64,000 bases of DNA from Oxalobacter formigenes (GCF_027158485.1 NZ_JAMKYJ010000001.1); one strand, 5' to 3'; positions 1 through 9,430 are shown, counted from the stretch's first letter. The notes: a model not told the origin generated them from the sequence alone. Numbers and translations are program-made.

Positions 1-27
1 TCCGTCCGGAGAAGCCCTGACATATCA

Positions 28-64
28 AAAACGGGCGCAATGCGCCCTACCCCTTTCTTTTTAC
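28..64 (+). terminator. hairpin, probable terminator of an upstream gene
   Basis: A GGGCGC/GCGCCC stem (33-38 with 42-47) follows an A run and precedes a broken T-rich tract. It probably ends a gene lying before the window. Nothing else is recognisable in the first 230 bases. Confidence 0.4.
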
Positions 65-230
65 ACGCCTTTTCCTCTTCTGTCAGCTATGCGCAACGCC
101 GCATGAGGCATATTTCCCACTTCTCTGCACCACAAGCGCCATTTGCGTGCAAAGCCATCCGATATCGGACACTTCCTGTTATGATCCAGACAAGTTAATG
201 ACCTTTGACCCATAGCAAAATCGTAAAATC

Positions 231-1166
231 ATGGCACTCCCTTCTTTCCCGTCATCCCCATTCATCAAGTGGCTCTCCCGTCTGGCGCTGGTCTGTTTCA
301 TCCTGCCCGCGATGCCGATCGAAGCCGTTGCAAAAGACCGGAGCGAAGGTGTGAAGCTTTACTATAACCAGCAATACAAAAAGGCCGCCCCTTTCCTGAT
401 GAAAGAAGCCAAAAAAGGCAATGCCAAGGCACAGGTCTGCCTCGGGATGATGTATCAGGAGGGTCTTGGCCTGAAACAGAACTACATGCTGGCCAGACGC
501 TGGTATGAAAAATCGGCGAAGAAAAACCGGGCTGACGCACAAACTTTCCTCGGCATGCTCTACAGTCAGGGGCTTGGTGTGGCGAAAGATTTCGAAAAAG
601 CCAAATATTGGTTCGACAAGGCCGCCGGACAGGGCTTTGCCCCTGCCCAGACACTCGTCGGCCTGATGTACGCCAAAGGCGTCGGCACCGCAAAAAGCAT
701 GTCGCAAGCGGAAAAATGGCTGCGGCTGGCCGCCAAACAGGGTGAACCGGACGCCCAGACCTATCTGGGCCTTTTGTACCTTGACGGCACTGAACTGCCG
801 CAGGACGTAGGTGAAGCCGCGCGACTTTTGAAAGAAGCGGCCGTAAAAGGCGACCCGAACGCCCAGTCTGCACTGGGCATGATGTATTTTTCCGGCAAGG
901 GGGTCGATCAGGACATGAACGAGTCGGAAAAATGGCTTGAAAAGGCGGCCATTGCCGGTAACGTCGATGCACAGACTTTCCTCGGCAACCTCTATTACAA
1001 GGGTATCGGCGTCGCGAAAGACGATACCCGCGCACGCTACTGGCTTCAGAAAGCGGCGATTGCCGGTGATCCGGACGCACAGGCCACATTAAATGATATG
1101 TTGAAAGACGATGCAGCGCCCGTTTTGCCCTTCGAGGACAAGAAGCCCCTTTCCGGTTCCCTGTAA
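231..1166 (+). CDS. secreted Sel1-repeat protein (311 aa)
   Basis: A signal peptide (basic-poor start, hydrophobic core near residues 15-30, Ala-Val-Ala before KDRSEG) sends the protein out of the cytoplasm. The rest is about seven Sel1-like repeats of 36 residues, each carrying the A-x-x-x-L-G-x-M-Y-x-x-G-x-G-V pattern and ending in W-x-x-K-A-A. Sel1 repeats form alpha-solenoids that bind other proteins; no catalytic residue is expected or seen. The first unit (KLYYNQQYKKAAPFL) is a degenerate capping repeat that recurs in several other Sel1 proteins of this window. The gene ends 18 bases from a convergent chromate transporter gene. The binding partner is unknown. Confidence 0.9.
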   Translation: MALPSFPSSPFIKWLSRLALVCFILPAMPIEAVAKDRSEGVKLYYNQQYKKAAPFLMKEAKKGNAKAQVCLGMMYQEGLGLKQNYMLARRWYEKSAKKNRADAQTFLGMLYSQGLGVAKDFEKAKYWFDKAAGQGFAPAQTLVGLMYAKGVGTAKSMSQAEKWLRLAAKQGEPDAQTYLGLLYLDGTELPQDVGEAARLLKEAAVKGDPNAQSALGMMYFSGKGVDQDMNESEKWLEKAAIAGNVDAQTFLGNLYYKGIGVAKDDTRARYWLQKAAIAGDPDAQATLNDMLKDDAAPVLPFEDKKPLSGSL

Positions 1167-1184
1167 AAACGGGCGGCCAAAACG

Positions 1185-1751
1185 CTAGAACACGCTGTAG
1201 AGAATAATCCCCGCCACCCCGGCCACGATCATGACGAGGATCGGGTCAAGCCGTTTGAAGCGCCGCATGAGAAGCAGCGAAACGGCGAAAATGCCGACGG
1301 CAATGTAATCGGTTTCGTCGAAATGTTCCGGCAACCCATCGCTGTGCCAGAAGGACAGGAACATGATCGACAGGCCTGCAAAAGCGATCATCGCCACCAC
1401 GGCGGCACGCAATTGCAAAAGCACTCCCTTGATCAGCCTGAGCTTGCGGTACCGGTAATACGCGAAGGCCAGCGACAAAACGATAATACAGGAAGGCAAC
1501 ACGTTCCCGATCGTCGCGATGACCGCGCCGGGAATACCGCCGACCTGCAAGCCGACGAAGGTCGCCGAATTGATCGAAATCGGGCCCGGTGTCATCTGGG
1601 AAATCGTGATGATGTCCGAAAACTGGGCCATCGTCAGCCAGGGATGCACTTCGACGACCTGATGCTGGATCAGCGGCATTGCGGCGTATCCGCCCCCGAT
1701 GCTGAAAAGGCCGATCTGGAAAAAGCTCCAGAAAAGTTGCCAGTAAATCAT
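1185..1751 (-). CDS. chromate transporter, short CHR subunit (second gene)
   Basis: A 188-residue membrane protein of the chromate ion transporter (CHR) family. It has the family landmarks FSIGGGYAAMPLI near the N-terminus and QMTPGPISINSATFVG in the middle, followed by hydrophobic helices. At this length it is one half of the usual 400-residue ChrA, so it belongs to the short-chain CHR type that works as a pair. Its start overlaps the stop of the upstream partner by four bases, which implies translational coupling. The family exports chromate; the true substrate in an anaerobic host is not known. The C-terminus is close to a convergent Sel1 gene. Confidence 0.9.
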   Translation of the reverse strand: MIYWQLFWSFFQIGLFSIGGGYAAMPLIQHQVVEVHPWLTMAQFSDIITISQMTPGPISINSATFVGLQVGGIPGAVIATIGNVLPSCIIVLSLAFAYYRYRKLRLIKGVLLQLRAAVVAMIAFAGLSIMFLSFWHSDGLPEHFDETDYIAVGIFAVSLLLMRRFKRLDPILVMIVAGVAGIILYSVF

Positions 1752-2395
1752 AGGCCGCCATCCCTGTCGCGTTGCCGGGTGCTTCGGGTCTGTTTCAGTC
1801 TGGACAGCTTCAGTTTCCTGAGCCGTTCGCCATAGACTGTATCGATCACCCCGATTGCGCCACAGACGAGGATGACGATGAAGACATTCACGTCAAAGAA
1901 AAAGACCGCCAGAAACGACCCGATAAGAATGACGTAAGGAAGCCATTTTTTCGGGGCAAGCACGCCCTTGCCCATTGTAATGACCACATCGATGATAATG
2001 GCGGCGACGCACGCCTGCATACCTTTCATCGCCATCGCGACATAAGTATTGCTTTTGAAAGCGGCGTAAAACATCGAAATGATGGTCAGGATGATCAGCG
2101 GTGGAAGTACCGTGCCGAGAACGGTGACGAACACGCCCATGATTCCGGCCAGCCGGTAACCGACGAGAATGGACGCGTTTACCGCCATCGATCCGGGGGC
2201 CGACTGGGCGATTGCCGTCAAATCCATCATTTCGTCCTCATCGATCCAGTGCTTTTCCTCCATGAACTTCTTGCGCATCAGGGGGACGATGACGAAACCA
2301 CCGCCCAGCGTGAACATGCTGAGCTGGAAAGTGGCACTAAACAGATCCCAGTAAAATTTTTTGTCCCGGTTCATCATTATTTTCGGCAAGATCAT
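1748..2395 (-). CDS. chromate transporter, short CHR subunit (first gene)
   Basis: A 215-residue partner of the following CHR gene, transcribed first. It shows FTLGGGFVIVPLM and the SAPGSMAVNASILVGYR segment, the two signature stretches of the CHR half-domain, plus about five hydrophobic helices. The C-terminal tail is basic and charged (RLRKLKLSRLKQ), so probably cytoplasmic. Possible starts are the first Met or the Met-Met pair six to seven residues further in; no strong ribosome-binding site decides between them. The pair would form an antiparallel heterodimer, as known for short CHR proteins. Confidence 0.9.
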   Translation of the reverse strand: MILPKIMMNRDKKFYWDLFSATFQLSMFTLGGGFVIVPLMRKKFMEEKHWIDEDEMMDLTAIAQSAPGSMAVNASILVGYRLAGIMGVFVTVLGTVLPPLIILTIISMFYAAFKSNTYVAMAMKGMQACVAAIIIDVVITMGKGVLAPKKWLPYVILIGSFLAVFFFDVNVFIVILVCGAIGVIDTVYGERLRKLKLSRLKQTRSTRQRDRDGGL

Positions 2396-2777
2396 TCAAA
2401 GGGCAGAACATGTATCTCCCGCCTGACAGACGATGCGGTCAACAAAGCCCGGGAACTGTCCGGTTTTCTTCACGGCAACGAACGAGGAAGGAATCCCTTC
2501 ATGAAAAAAGGCATTTCTTCACTGCAATCTTTCCATTTTTTCATAAAAAGACGGCTTTCACAAATCCGGCCTCCTCCTTTGCCAACCGCAAAAAACCTGA
2601 GTCCGACAGCCGGAAAAACGGAAAAATAACTGGAAGTCAAATTTTCATTACAGATAACGTTTTTTGCATGTCATTTCCACTGATATCCGCGAAAATAAGC
2701 CAAAAAGACTTTTTCGATCATCAAAGCCCTGCTATCATTATGGACTTTCCCTTCACCTAGCGTAAGAAAGACAAACT
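2396..2777. other. divergent intergenic region, no gene seen
   Basis: About 380 bases separate the leftward chromate transporter genes from the rightward Sel1 gene. Open frames here are short and show no family signature. The promoters of both flanking transcripts must lie here, but I could not place them with confidence. Confidence 0.4.
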
Positions 2778-3437
2778 ATGTCCAGGGGTTCCAAAAACAA
2801 AAAGCTTTTTTTATGGCTCATTCTCGCCGCCACGATCATCCTGATCATCATCAGCCAGACTGCTTTCGCAGTCGGTGAGCGCGACCTTGAACAGGCGATG
2901 CAGTCCTATTCCGCCGGACAATACAAAGAGGCTGTTCCCCAATTCGAAAAAGCGGCAACGCTGGGCAACAACAAGGCACAAACCATGCTGGGTGTCCTGT
3001 ATTTTCAGGGCAAGGGATGCGAAAAGGACTACGTGAAGGCCGCCGAATGGTTCGACCGTGCGGCCAATGGCGGCAATATCGAAGCGCAAACCTTCATGGG
3101 CATCATCAATCTTGAAGGCCTCGGTACTCCCAAAAACGAAAAAACGGCCTATTACTGGTTCGAAAAAGCCGCCCGTGGCGGTGAAACCAGCGCACAGAAT
3201 TATCTCGGCACCCTGCTCATGAATGGACAGGGCACGAAAAGAGACTCTGCAAAAGCGGCTGAATGGTTTACCAAAGCCGCCGAAAAGGGTGACCTGAACG
3301 CCCGGAAAATCCTTGGCGCGATGTACTTTCAGGGCACAGGCGTTGCCAAAGACATGGTAAAAGCCCGGTACTGGCTGCAAAAAGCGGCTGATGACGGTGA
3401 CATGGACGCAAAAAACATGCTCTCCGAACTCAAATAA
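2778..3437 (+). CDS. secreted or inner-membrane-anchored Sel1-repeat protein (219 aa)
   Basis: The N-terminus has several Lys/Arg residues, then a long hydrophobic stretch (LWLILAATIILIIIS) ending near AFA, a signal peptide or an uncleaved anchor. After it comes one capping repeat (SYSAGQYKEAVPQFEKAA) and four to five clean Sel1 repeats. The repeats predict a periplasmic solenoid used for protein binding. The gene stands alone, with a methyltransferase gene downstream on the same strand after about 190 bases. It most resembles the first Sel1 gene of the window in architecture. Confidence 0.88.
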   Translation: MSRGSKNKKLFLWLILAATIILIIISQTAFAVGERDLEQAMQSYSAGQYKEAVPQFEKAATLGNNKAQTMLGVLYFQGKGCEKDYVKAAEWFDRAANGGNIEAQTFMGIINLEGLGTPKNEKTAYYWFEKAARGGETSAQNYLGTLLMNGQGTKRDSAKAAEWFTKAAEKGDLNARKILGAMYFQGTGVAKDMVKARYWLQKAADDGDMDAKNMLSELK

Positions 3438-3628
3438 AAAACGTGCGAACTGCCGGATGCGCCCAAACGTTGCATAAGCGCAAAACCGGCACCCCATAAA
3501 ACGGCAAAATCCAATTACGTCAATGCAAAATACCGGCAAAGAGACGACACTCTTGCCAGTCCTGAAAACATGCCTTTTGCATGACCATGCCGCAGCACGT
3601 TTGTGACGGTAAAATCCATTCGCCCAAA

Positions 3629-4360
3629 ATGAAAGAAAACAAATACGACTGCGAGCGTTTTTTCAAAAAATACAGCCAGATGCCCCGTTCGCAAAAAGGG
3701 CTTGAAGGCGCAGGCGAATGGCATGCCCTCGAAAAAATGATGCCTGACTGTTGCGGCAAGCGCGTTTTGGATCTCGGCTGCGGCTATGGATGGCACTGCC
3801 GCTATGCCATCGAACATGGCGCCGTTTCGTGTACCGGTATCGACATCTCTGAAAAAATGCTGCATCAGGCACAGAAACGAAACGGCTCGCTCTGGACAAA
3901 TTACCGTTGTATGGCGATTGAGGATTTCGAATTCGAGCCGGAGAGCTTCGATGTCGTCATCAGCTCGCTGGCTTTCCATTACCTGGAATCTTTCGACGAC
4001 ATCTGTGAAAAAGTCCATCGCTGCCTGACTCCGGGCGGCAGTTTCGTCTTTTCCGTCGAACACCCCGTCTTCACTGCACAGGGTTCACAGGAATGGATAC
4101 TGAACGAAAACGGCAGGCCAATTCACTGGCCTGTCGACAAATACTTTACCGAAGGCAAGCGACGTGCCAGCTTTCTGGGCTCGAAAGTCACCAAATTCCA
4201 CAAGACCCTGACGACTTACGTCAATGGCCTGATCAGGGCGGGTTTCACCATTACCGGACTCGTCGAACCCCGGCCTGATGAAGCCATGCTCGACATACCG
4301 GGCATGAAAAACGAATTGCGCCGCCCGATGATGCTGATCGTTTCCGCCATCAAAAAATAA
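3629..4360 (+). CDS. class I SAM-dependent methyltransferase
   Basis: A Rossmann-fold methyltransferase of about 243 residues. Motif I is VLDLGCGYGWHCRYA, which binds S-adenosylmethionine; an acidic residue ends the second strand (GIDISEKML), and post-motif segments DVVISSLAFHYLESF and LTPGGSFVFSVEHP follow the Methyltransf_11 order. The small-molecule or protein substrate cannot be read from the sequence. I chose the internal ATG that gives MKENKYDCERFF, because relatives of this family begin with this stretch; an in-frame ATG 48 bases earlier would add 16 residues without family support. The gene stands alone. Confidence 0.85.
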   Translation: MKENKYDCERFFKKYSQMPRSQKGLEGAGEWHALEKMMPDCCGKRVLDLGCGYGWHCRYAIEHGAVSCTGIDISEKMLHQAQKRNGSLWTNYRCMAIEDFEFEPESFDVVISSLAFHYLESFDDICEKVHRCLTPGGSFVFSVEHPVFTAQGSQEWILNENGRPIHWPVDKYFTEGKRRASFLGSKVTKFHKTLTTYVNGLIRAGFTITGLVEPRPDEAMLDIPGMKNELRRPMMLIVSAIKK

Positions 4361-4662
4361 GACCGGCGACCGGGACACGCTTGCCAGTACACGCTTTTTT
4401 CTTCCAAGCCTCCCATTTCACGAAAGTTGCCTGCAGACAGGCATCTGTTCGTACCAGAAACAACATTTACCCATAAAATTTCCACAGGGAAACGAAATAG
4501 CTTCTCTTCCTTTGCTACGATAGAACGATCCCCGAAACAAACCGGCCATTGCCCGACCCGGGCGATACTGCACGTCACTGACCTGTTATCCCCTTCAAAA
4601 AATGACGGGATTGCCTGATTTTTCATCCAGACGTTTCATTCCATTCACAGAAGGAAGGCACC
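4361..4662. other. intergenic region, no gene seen
   Basis: About 300 bases with no supported gene. The last 20 bases contain GAAGGAAGG, a strong ribosome-binding site for the following secreted protein. Confidence 0.4.
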
Positions 4663-5649
4663 ATGAAAAAAATACACTCTGTCATTGCCCTGTTGATCGC
4701 AACAGGCCTGCTGCTGGCGATCCCGTCAGCAAACGCCACCCAGAAATGGCAGGATATCCACGCGTCGACCACCATTACGAACAATAGCTATGCCGCAGGA
4801 GTATGCAAGCCTGCGTTATCGGACTGGCGAAAGAAAAACTGTTCGTCAAAAACCTGCACGGCACGCTGGAACGGGCAATGGAGAAACACGACTGACTCGT
4901 CCATTTTCAGCTCAAAATCGTATGCCTTGTGCGGATCGCATATGCTGGAACGCTCATCATGGCGTGAACAACCGCTTTCCTCGCGATCGCTGACCCGCGA
5001 AGAGAGCAAAAACGCCTGCAAATACAATAACAAAACGGTCACCAACGGCTGGCAATACGACGATGTGTGCCGTGACAAACTGGACATGAATACCGGCAAT
5101 CTGGGTCACGTCACTATCATCGATTCGATCGACGATGCCAATACACAGGAAATTATCAAAGGCCTGAAGGGGGAGGCGTCATCGAAAAAACTGGCGGATG
5201 GCCGTTATATTTTCGTCTTGAGAAAATACGCGAACGATCCCGACAAGCTTGGCCTTGTCCTGCGGCGCTATGACCGCAACATCATCCAGCCCACCGGCCA
5301 GGTCTGCAAGAATGACAAATACAGTTATGCCGACAATATCCGGAAAACCGTTTCCAAAGGCAATCCCGGACACGTTCGCCATTCGCAATTGAACGGAGGC
5401 TGGAACCCGGTCTACAGTGCGGGTGAACTCTGGGTGAAAAATGGGCAAATAATCGTTGTCTCCAACGAATCCGGCCACTTCAAGCCGACAAAAGCCTCAC
5501 TTGATGCCGTGAAGGAAACGCTGGATTACCTGTCGGTTCCCACCCAAAACATTCACTTTTACGATTTCGAAAAGGATAAAGAAGCACTGGAAACGTATAA
5601 AAAACAGTGTGCAGGCGGAAAAATACAGGGTTGGGACGAGTGCCTTTAA
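4663..5649 (+). CDS. unknown secreted cysteine-rich protein with an HSxL-AGE-SNxSGH motif
   Basis: A 328-residue exported protein. The signal peptide is clear (MKKIHSVIALLIATGLLLA, cut near ANA), and a good GAAGGAAGG ribosome-binding site precedes it. The N-terminal half is polar, with several cysteines (CKPALSDWRKKNC, SKTC, ALCG) that could form disulfides in the periplasm. The C-terminal third carries VRHSQLNGG, SAGELWVKNG and VVSNESGHFKP in that order. This order resembles a motif I recall from plant IQM proteins and from some bacterial effector-like proteins, where its function is unsettled. I do not assign an activity. A clear terminator follows, so it is probably monocistronic. Confidence 0.75.
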   Translation: MKKIHSVIALLIATGLLLAIPSANATQKWQDIHASTTITNNSYAAGVCKPALSDWRKKNCSSKTCTARWNGQWRNTTDSSIFSSKSYALCGSHMLERSSWREQPLSSRSLTREESKNACKYNNKTVTNGWQYDDVCRDKLDMNTGNLGHVTIIDSIDDANTQEIIKGLKGEASSKKLADGRYIFVLRKYANDPDKLGLVLRRYDRNIIQPTGQVCKNDKYSYADNIRKTVSKGNPGHVRHSQLNGGWNPVYSAGELWVKNGQIIVVSNESGHFKPTKASLDAVKETLDYLSVPTQNIHFYDFEKDKEALETYKKQCAGGKIQGWDECL

Positions 5650-5687
5650 GCACGCGTTCGCTACCATTCATTTTCCCTCTGTCATCG

Positions 5688-5720
5688 AAAAGACAAACCG
5701 GAATGGTTTGTCTTTTCTTT
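5688..5720 (+). terminator. Rho-independent terminator after the unknown secreted protein
   Basis: A 12-bp perfect stem (5688-5699 with 5705-5716) with a 5-base loop, followed by T-rich sequence. Confidence 0.75.
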
Positions 5721-6127
5721 GCTGTTTGCCATTGCACCCAAAATCCTTTTCACCACCGCATTGCCCGCGCCATACGTTTGTGTTTTAAAAAAAGTGTTAT
5801 AATTCAATACGATTCAACTCAAAATCATTATCAAACCTCTTCAAAAAACGGCCATGAAACCGCTTAGTGTCTAAAGCCAGACCCGACAGGCAAACGCCTT
5901 TTTCCGGTCTGGGACTCCAAAAGAAAACAGCAATACAACCCTCGACTGACTTGTCAGCAACAGGAAAACCAAACTTCACAACCAATTACCGAGATTTCAC
6001 GCTGCCGCATAAGTGTCACTATTCGTGCCACCTGTCGTGCCTTCGTTTTTGCCCACCCGGCAGACACCTCTGACCGTGCAGGCACCGCAAGCGATACGCC
6101 TGAAACTTGCCAAAAGCAAAAAATTTT
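5721..6127 (+). promoter_or_regulatory. long leader of the first MATE gene
   Basis: About 400 bases without a long gene. It holds a TATAAT box (5798-5803) with no good -35 at ideal spacing, then at 5853 a six-codon open frame reading MKPLSV and a stop. Next comes a possible hairpin, CCAGACC (5877-5883) with GGTCTGG (5906-5912). A similar hexapeptide frame precedes the second MATE gene. The leader may regulate the transporter, but this is inference. Confidence 0.35.
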
Positions 6128-7573
6128 ATGAACTCAACTGCCCGGACACACACCAGGGGAGAAGAAGAACTCGCCAGGGGAAATATCCCCAAACTGTTTG
6201 TCAAATTCGTCATACCCGGCATGCTGGCCCTGTTCATGCTGTCGGCCCAGCTCTTCATCGACGGCCTTCTGATCGGCAACTTCATCGGCGCAAACGCCAT
6301 GGGTTCCGTCAACCTTGTCATTCCGATATATGACGCCTTGATCGCCTGTGCGGTCGTCATCTGCGTCGGCTGCCAGTGCATCATCGGCATGAAACTCGGC
6401 TGTGACGACCTGCAAACCGCCAACGACACCCTGCGCACCGGGCTGGTATTCGCCCTCGTCGCCATCGGCATTGCCGGTGCACTCGTCACTATCTTCGCCC
6501 CGGAACTCGTTCGCCTGATGGGCGCCAACGATGTCCTGCAAGACGATGCTGTCACGTTCATCCGTGTTCTGGCGCCGTTTTTCCCGTTCCCGGTCGTCAT
6601 GTACCTCTTCGACGCCGTTTTGAAATCGGTGGGCCGCCCGATCTACGCCACTATCGGCATGTCGGCCATGGTTTTATCCAATGTCGTGCTCGACCTGCTC
6701 TTCATACTCGCCTTTGAATGGGGCATTGCCGGCGCCGCCTTTGCCACCGGCCTCTCCTACCTGATCGGCCTTTCCGTTTACCTGCCTGCCCTGCTGCGCA
6801 AAAACAGTCCGGTCAACCTGCTGATCGGACGCTTTAAAATGAAACTGGTCGGAAAGCTGCTCACCATCGGCAGCGCCGAAGGCGTGACCGAACTGTCCGC
6901 CTGCGTCGTGACGCTCATGTTCAACCTCACCATGATGCATTACGCCGGTGAAAAAGGCATCGTCGCCTTCACCGCGATCAATTACCTGAACTACGTCATG
7001 CTCGCCAGCATCATCGGCATGAGCGAAGGCCTGCGCTCGATCATCAGCTACAACTATGGCTTGGAAGCCTTCAGCCGCATCCGCAAAACCCTGCGTCTCG
7101 CCATGAAAGTCACCGCCGGATTTGCCGTCGTCATGTTTTCAGGTTTCTTCTTTTTCGGGAACGAGATGATCTCGCTCTTTTTCAGTCACGGGGAAACCGA
7201 CATCATCGCACTGGCTGCCAGCGGCACTGCCATCCTCGCCTTTTCCTACCTGTTCAACGGTTTCAACATCCTGACCGCAGGCGTGTTCACGTCCATAGGA
7301 CAGGCCAAATATTCCCTGTTGATCTCGCTCTTGCGCGGCTGCATTCTCCTCTTCGTCTTCCTGATGTTTTTACCGTCCTTCATGGGCATCAAGGGCATCT
7401 GGCTGACCGTTCCGCTGGCGGAAGTCTTCACCTTCCTGATCGGCGGGGCGCTATACCTGAAAAAAATCCGGCGTATCGGTGAACGGGTTCCGGCACATAA
7501 CGGTTTTGGCCACATGAAAAAAACAGGCTCAGCCAGCGAATTATCCCTTTCACGGCCACGGAATATTGCCTGA
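6128..7573 (+). CDS. MATE family efflux transporter (copy 1)
   Basis: A 481-residue multidrug and toxin extrusion protein of the DinF/NorM superfamily, with twelve predicted membrane helices. It begins RGEEELARGNIPKLFVKF, typical of the clade, followed by PGMLALFMLSAQLFIDG and the IGSAEGVTEL segment at the start of the second six-helix half. It would export cationic compounds using a sodium or proton gradient. I chose the ATG giving MNSTART over an upstream TTG, because it aligns best with its tandem paralogue. The two copies are roughly 70 percent identical by eye and were evidently duplicated in tandem. The C-terminal tail is basic. Confidence 0.93.
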   Translation: MNSTARTHTRGEEELARGNIPKLFVKFVIPGMLALFMLSAQLFIDGLLIGNFIGANAMGSVNLVIPIYDALIACAVVICVGCQCIIGMKLGCDDLQTANDTLRTGLVFALVAIGIAGALVTIFAPELVRLMGANDVLQDDAVTFIRVLAPFFPFPVVMYLFDAVLKSVGRPIYATIGMSAMVLSNVVLDLLFILAFEWGIAGAAFATGLSYLIGLSVYLPALLRKNSPVNLLIGRFKMKLVGKLLTIGSAEGVTELSACVVTLMFNLTMMHYAGEKGIVAFTAINYLNYVMLASIIGMSEGLRSIISYNYGLEAFSRIRKTLRLAMKVTAGFAVVMFSGFFFFGNEMISLFFSHGETDIIALAASGTAILAFSYLFNGFNILTAGVFTSIGQAKYSLLISLLRGCILLFVFLMFLPSFMGIKGIWLTVPLAEVFTFLIGGALYLKKIRRIGERVPAHNGFGHMKKTGSASELSLSRPRNIA

Positions 7574-7590
7574 AAGAACCTGTTTTTTCA
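7519..7590 (+). terminator. possible terminator overlapping the end of the first MATE gene
   Basis: AAAAACAGGCTC near 7521 can pair with GAACCTGTTTTTT near 7576-7588; the long loop spans the last codons of the gene. Weak. Confidence 0.35.
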
Positions 7591-7991
7591 TCACAAAAGT
7601 CCTTCTCCACGTCAAGGCTAAAAGCCTTATTTTCGAAAAATGTCAAAATCTGGTAAAATAAGCCGTTCAGAATGCTAAATGTGTCTAAAAACATAAAAAG
7701 TGAACTGAATGTCAATAAATTATTTTTTCAATCAACCATGAAACCGCTCTTTGTTTAGCACCAGGGGAAACGGGCTACCGCCTGTCACATCAACCTGATG
7801 TTTCCAGCGAAATGATGCAGGAAACGTGCTTGAAAGGTTTTTCGGCCAAAAAAGGGGCAATCCCTTCAAAACCGCAGTTTTAAGTTAACCGCATTTTGTT
7901 TCGTCGCTGCCGCCATACCGGCAGGATTCGCTGTACACAAGCCGATTGCAACCGATGAGCTTTTATAAACTCCGGAAAGCATGAGATTAAA
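7591..7991 (+). promoter_or_regulatory. leader of the second MATE gene
   Basis: About 400 bases between the tandem MATE genes. At 7739 there is a seven-codon frame reading MKPLFV and a stop, matching the MKPLSV frame at the same relative place before the first MATE gene. The remaining sequence diverges. No long gene is present. Confidence 0.35.
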
Positions 7992-9386
7992 ATGGAACAA
8001 ATGAAACAACAAACCGGGACAAAATCCCGGGGAGAAAAGGAACTTGCAACAGGCAGTATCCCGCAACTCTTCATCAAATTCGTCATACCGGGCATGCTGG
8101 CGCTCTTTCTGCTGTCTGCCCAGATTTTTATCGACGGTGTTTTGGTCGGCAATTTTGTCGGCGCCAACGCGATGGCGTCGATCAACCTCGTCATCCCGAT
8201 CTACGGGTTTCTGATCGCGTTCGCCATCGTCACCTGTGTCGGCTGCCAGTGCATTATCGGCATGAAACTCGGTGAAGGCGACTTGCAGACCGCCAATGAC
8301 GCCTTGCGCACCGGGCTGGTTTTCGCCTTCGTCGTCTCGTGGATCATCGGCGCGATTGTCTTCATCGTCTCGCCGGTCCTGATCACATGGATGGGCGGCA
8401 ATGATGTCCTGATGGATGATGGCGTCACCTTCATCCGGGTACTCGCCCTCTTCTTCCCGATGCCGGTCGCCATGTTCATGTGCGATTCCGTCATCAAGGC
8501 AATGGGGCGTCCGATCTACGCGACCGTCGGCATGATCACAATGGTACTGACCAACGTCGTGCTCGATCTGCTCTTCATCGTCGTCTTCAAATGGGGCGTC
8601 GGCGGCGCGGCATTCGCCACCGGACTGAGCTATATGGCCGGTCTTGTCGTTTACATGCCAGCGCTATTGCACCGGTATACACCGGTCAACCTGTTTGCGG
8701 GACGCTTCAAGGTCGGCCTGATCGGGAAAATGCTCTACATCGGCAGTGCCGAAGGCGTGACCGAATTATCTACCTGTCTCGTCACGCTGATGTTCAACAT
8801 CGTCCTGATGCATTACGCGGGTGAAAAAGGGATTGCGGCTTTCACGGCGATCAATTACCTGAACTTCGTCCTCATGTCATGCATCATCGGCATGAGTGAA
8901 GGCTTGCGCTCGATCATCAGCTATAACTACGGCATGGGCAACATGAGCCGTATCCGGAAAACCGTCCGGCTGGCGACCAAAGTCACGACCGCCTTTGCTG
9001 TCGTCATGTTCATCGCCTTTTACTTTTTCGGGCGCGAAATGGTCACGCTCTTTTTCAGGGCAGGCGAAACCGACATCATCCTGATGGCAGCGAACGCGAC
9101 CGCCATTTTAGCGTTTGCCTACCTGTTCAACGGGTATAACATCCTGATCGCGGGTTACTTCACCTCCGTCGGACAGGCGAAATATTCGCTCGTCATCTCG
9201 GTACTGCGGGGTATTGGCCTCCTGTCGATCTTCATGTTCTTCTTGCCGACCTTGCTGGGCATCAAGGGCATCTGGTTGACCGTGCCATTGGCGGAAGTCA
9301 TTACCCTGCTGGTGGCAGGCATGATGTACCTGAAAAAAATCAGGTGCCTTCACCCGAAGCCTGAGCTGGCAACGGCCGTGAAATAA
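7992..9386 (+). CDS. MATE family efflux transporter (copy 2)
   Basis: A 464-residue paralogue of the preceding gene with the same order of landmarks: RGEKELATGSIPQLF, PGMLALFLLSAQIFIDG, VGANAMASINLVIPIYG, IGSAEGVTELSTCLVTL and the final LPTLLGIKGIWLTVPLAEV. Twelve helices are expected. Substrate differences between the copies cannot be predicted. The tandem arrangement, with separate leaders and separate terminators, suggests each copy is expressed on its own and not as an operon. Confidence 0.93.
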   Translation: MEQMKQQTGTKSRGEKELATGSIPQLFIKFVIPGMLALFLLSAQIFIDGVLVGNFVGANAMASINLVIPIYGFLIAFAIVTCVGCQCIIGMKLGEGDLQTANDALRTGLVFAFVVSWIIGAIVFIVSPVLITWMGGNDVLMDDGVTFIRVLALFFPMPVAMFMCDSVIKAMGRPIYATVGMITMVLTNVVLDLLFIVVFKWGVGGAAFATGLSYMAGLVVYMPALLHRYTPVNLFAGRFKVGLIGKMLYIGSAEGVTELSTCLVTLMFNIVLMHYAGEKGIAAFTAINYLNFVLMSCIIGMSEGLRSIISYNYGMGNMSRIRKTVRLATKVTTAFAVVMFIAFYFFGREMVTLFFRAGETDIILMAANATAILAFAYLFNGYNILIAGYFTSVGQAKYSLVISVLRGIGLLSIFMFFLPTLLGIKGIWLTVPLAEVITLLVAGMMYLKKIRCLHPKPELATAVK

Positions 9387-9403
9387 ACAGGTATGACTAC
9401 AGG

Positions 9404-9430
9404 AAACGGGACCGTAAAGGTCCCGTTTTC
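9404..9430 (+). terminator. Rho-independent terminator after the second MATE gene
   Basis: A perfect 10-bp stem, AAACGGGACC (9404-9413) with GGTCCCGTTT (9419-9428), followed by TTC. The same stem and loop recur at 13869-13893. Confidence 0.8.

Noticed and set aside
5721..6127. Guanidine-type riboswitch before the MATE gene
   Set aside because: MATE genes are sometimes controlled by such RNAs, but I cannot see paired ACGR-loop hairpins or the larger guanidine-I core.
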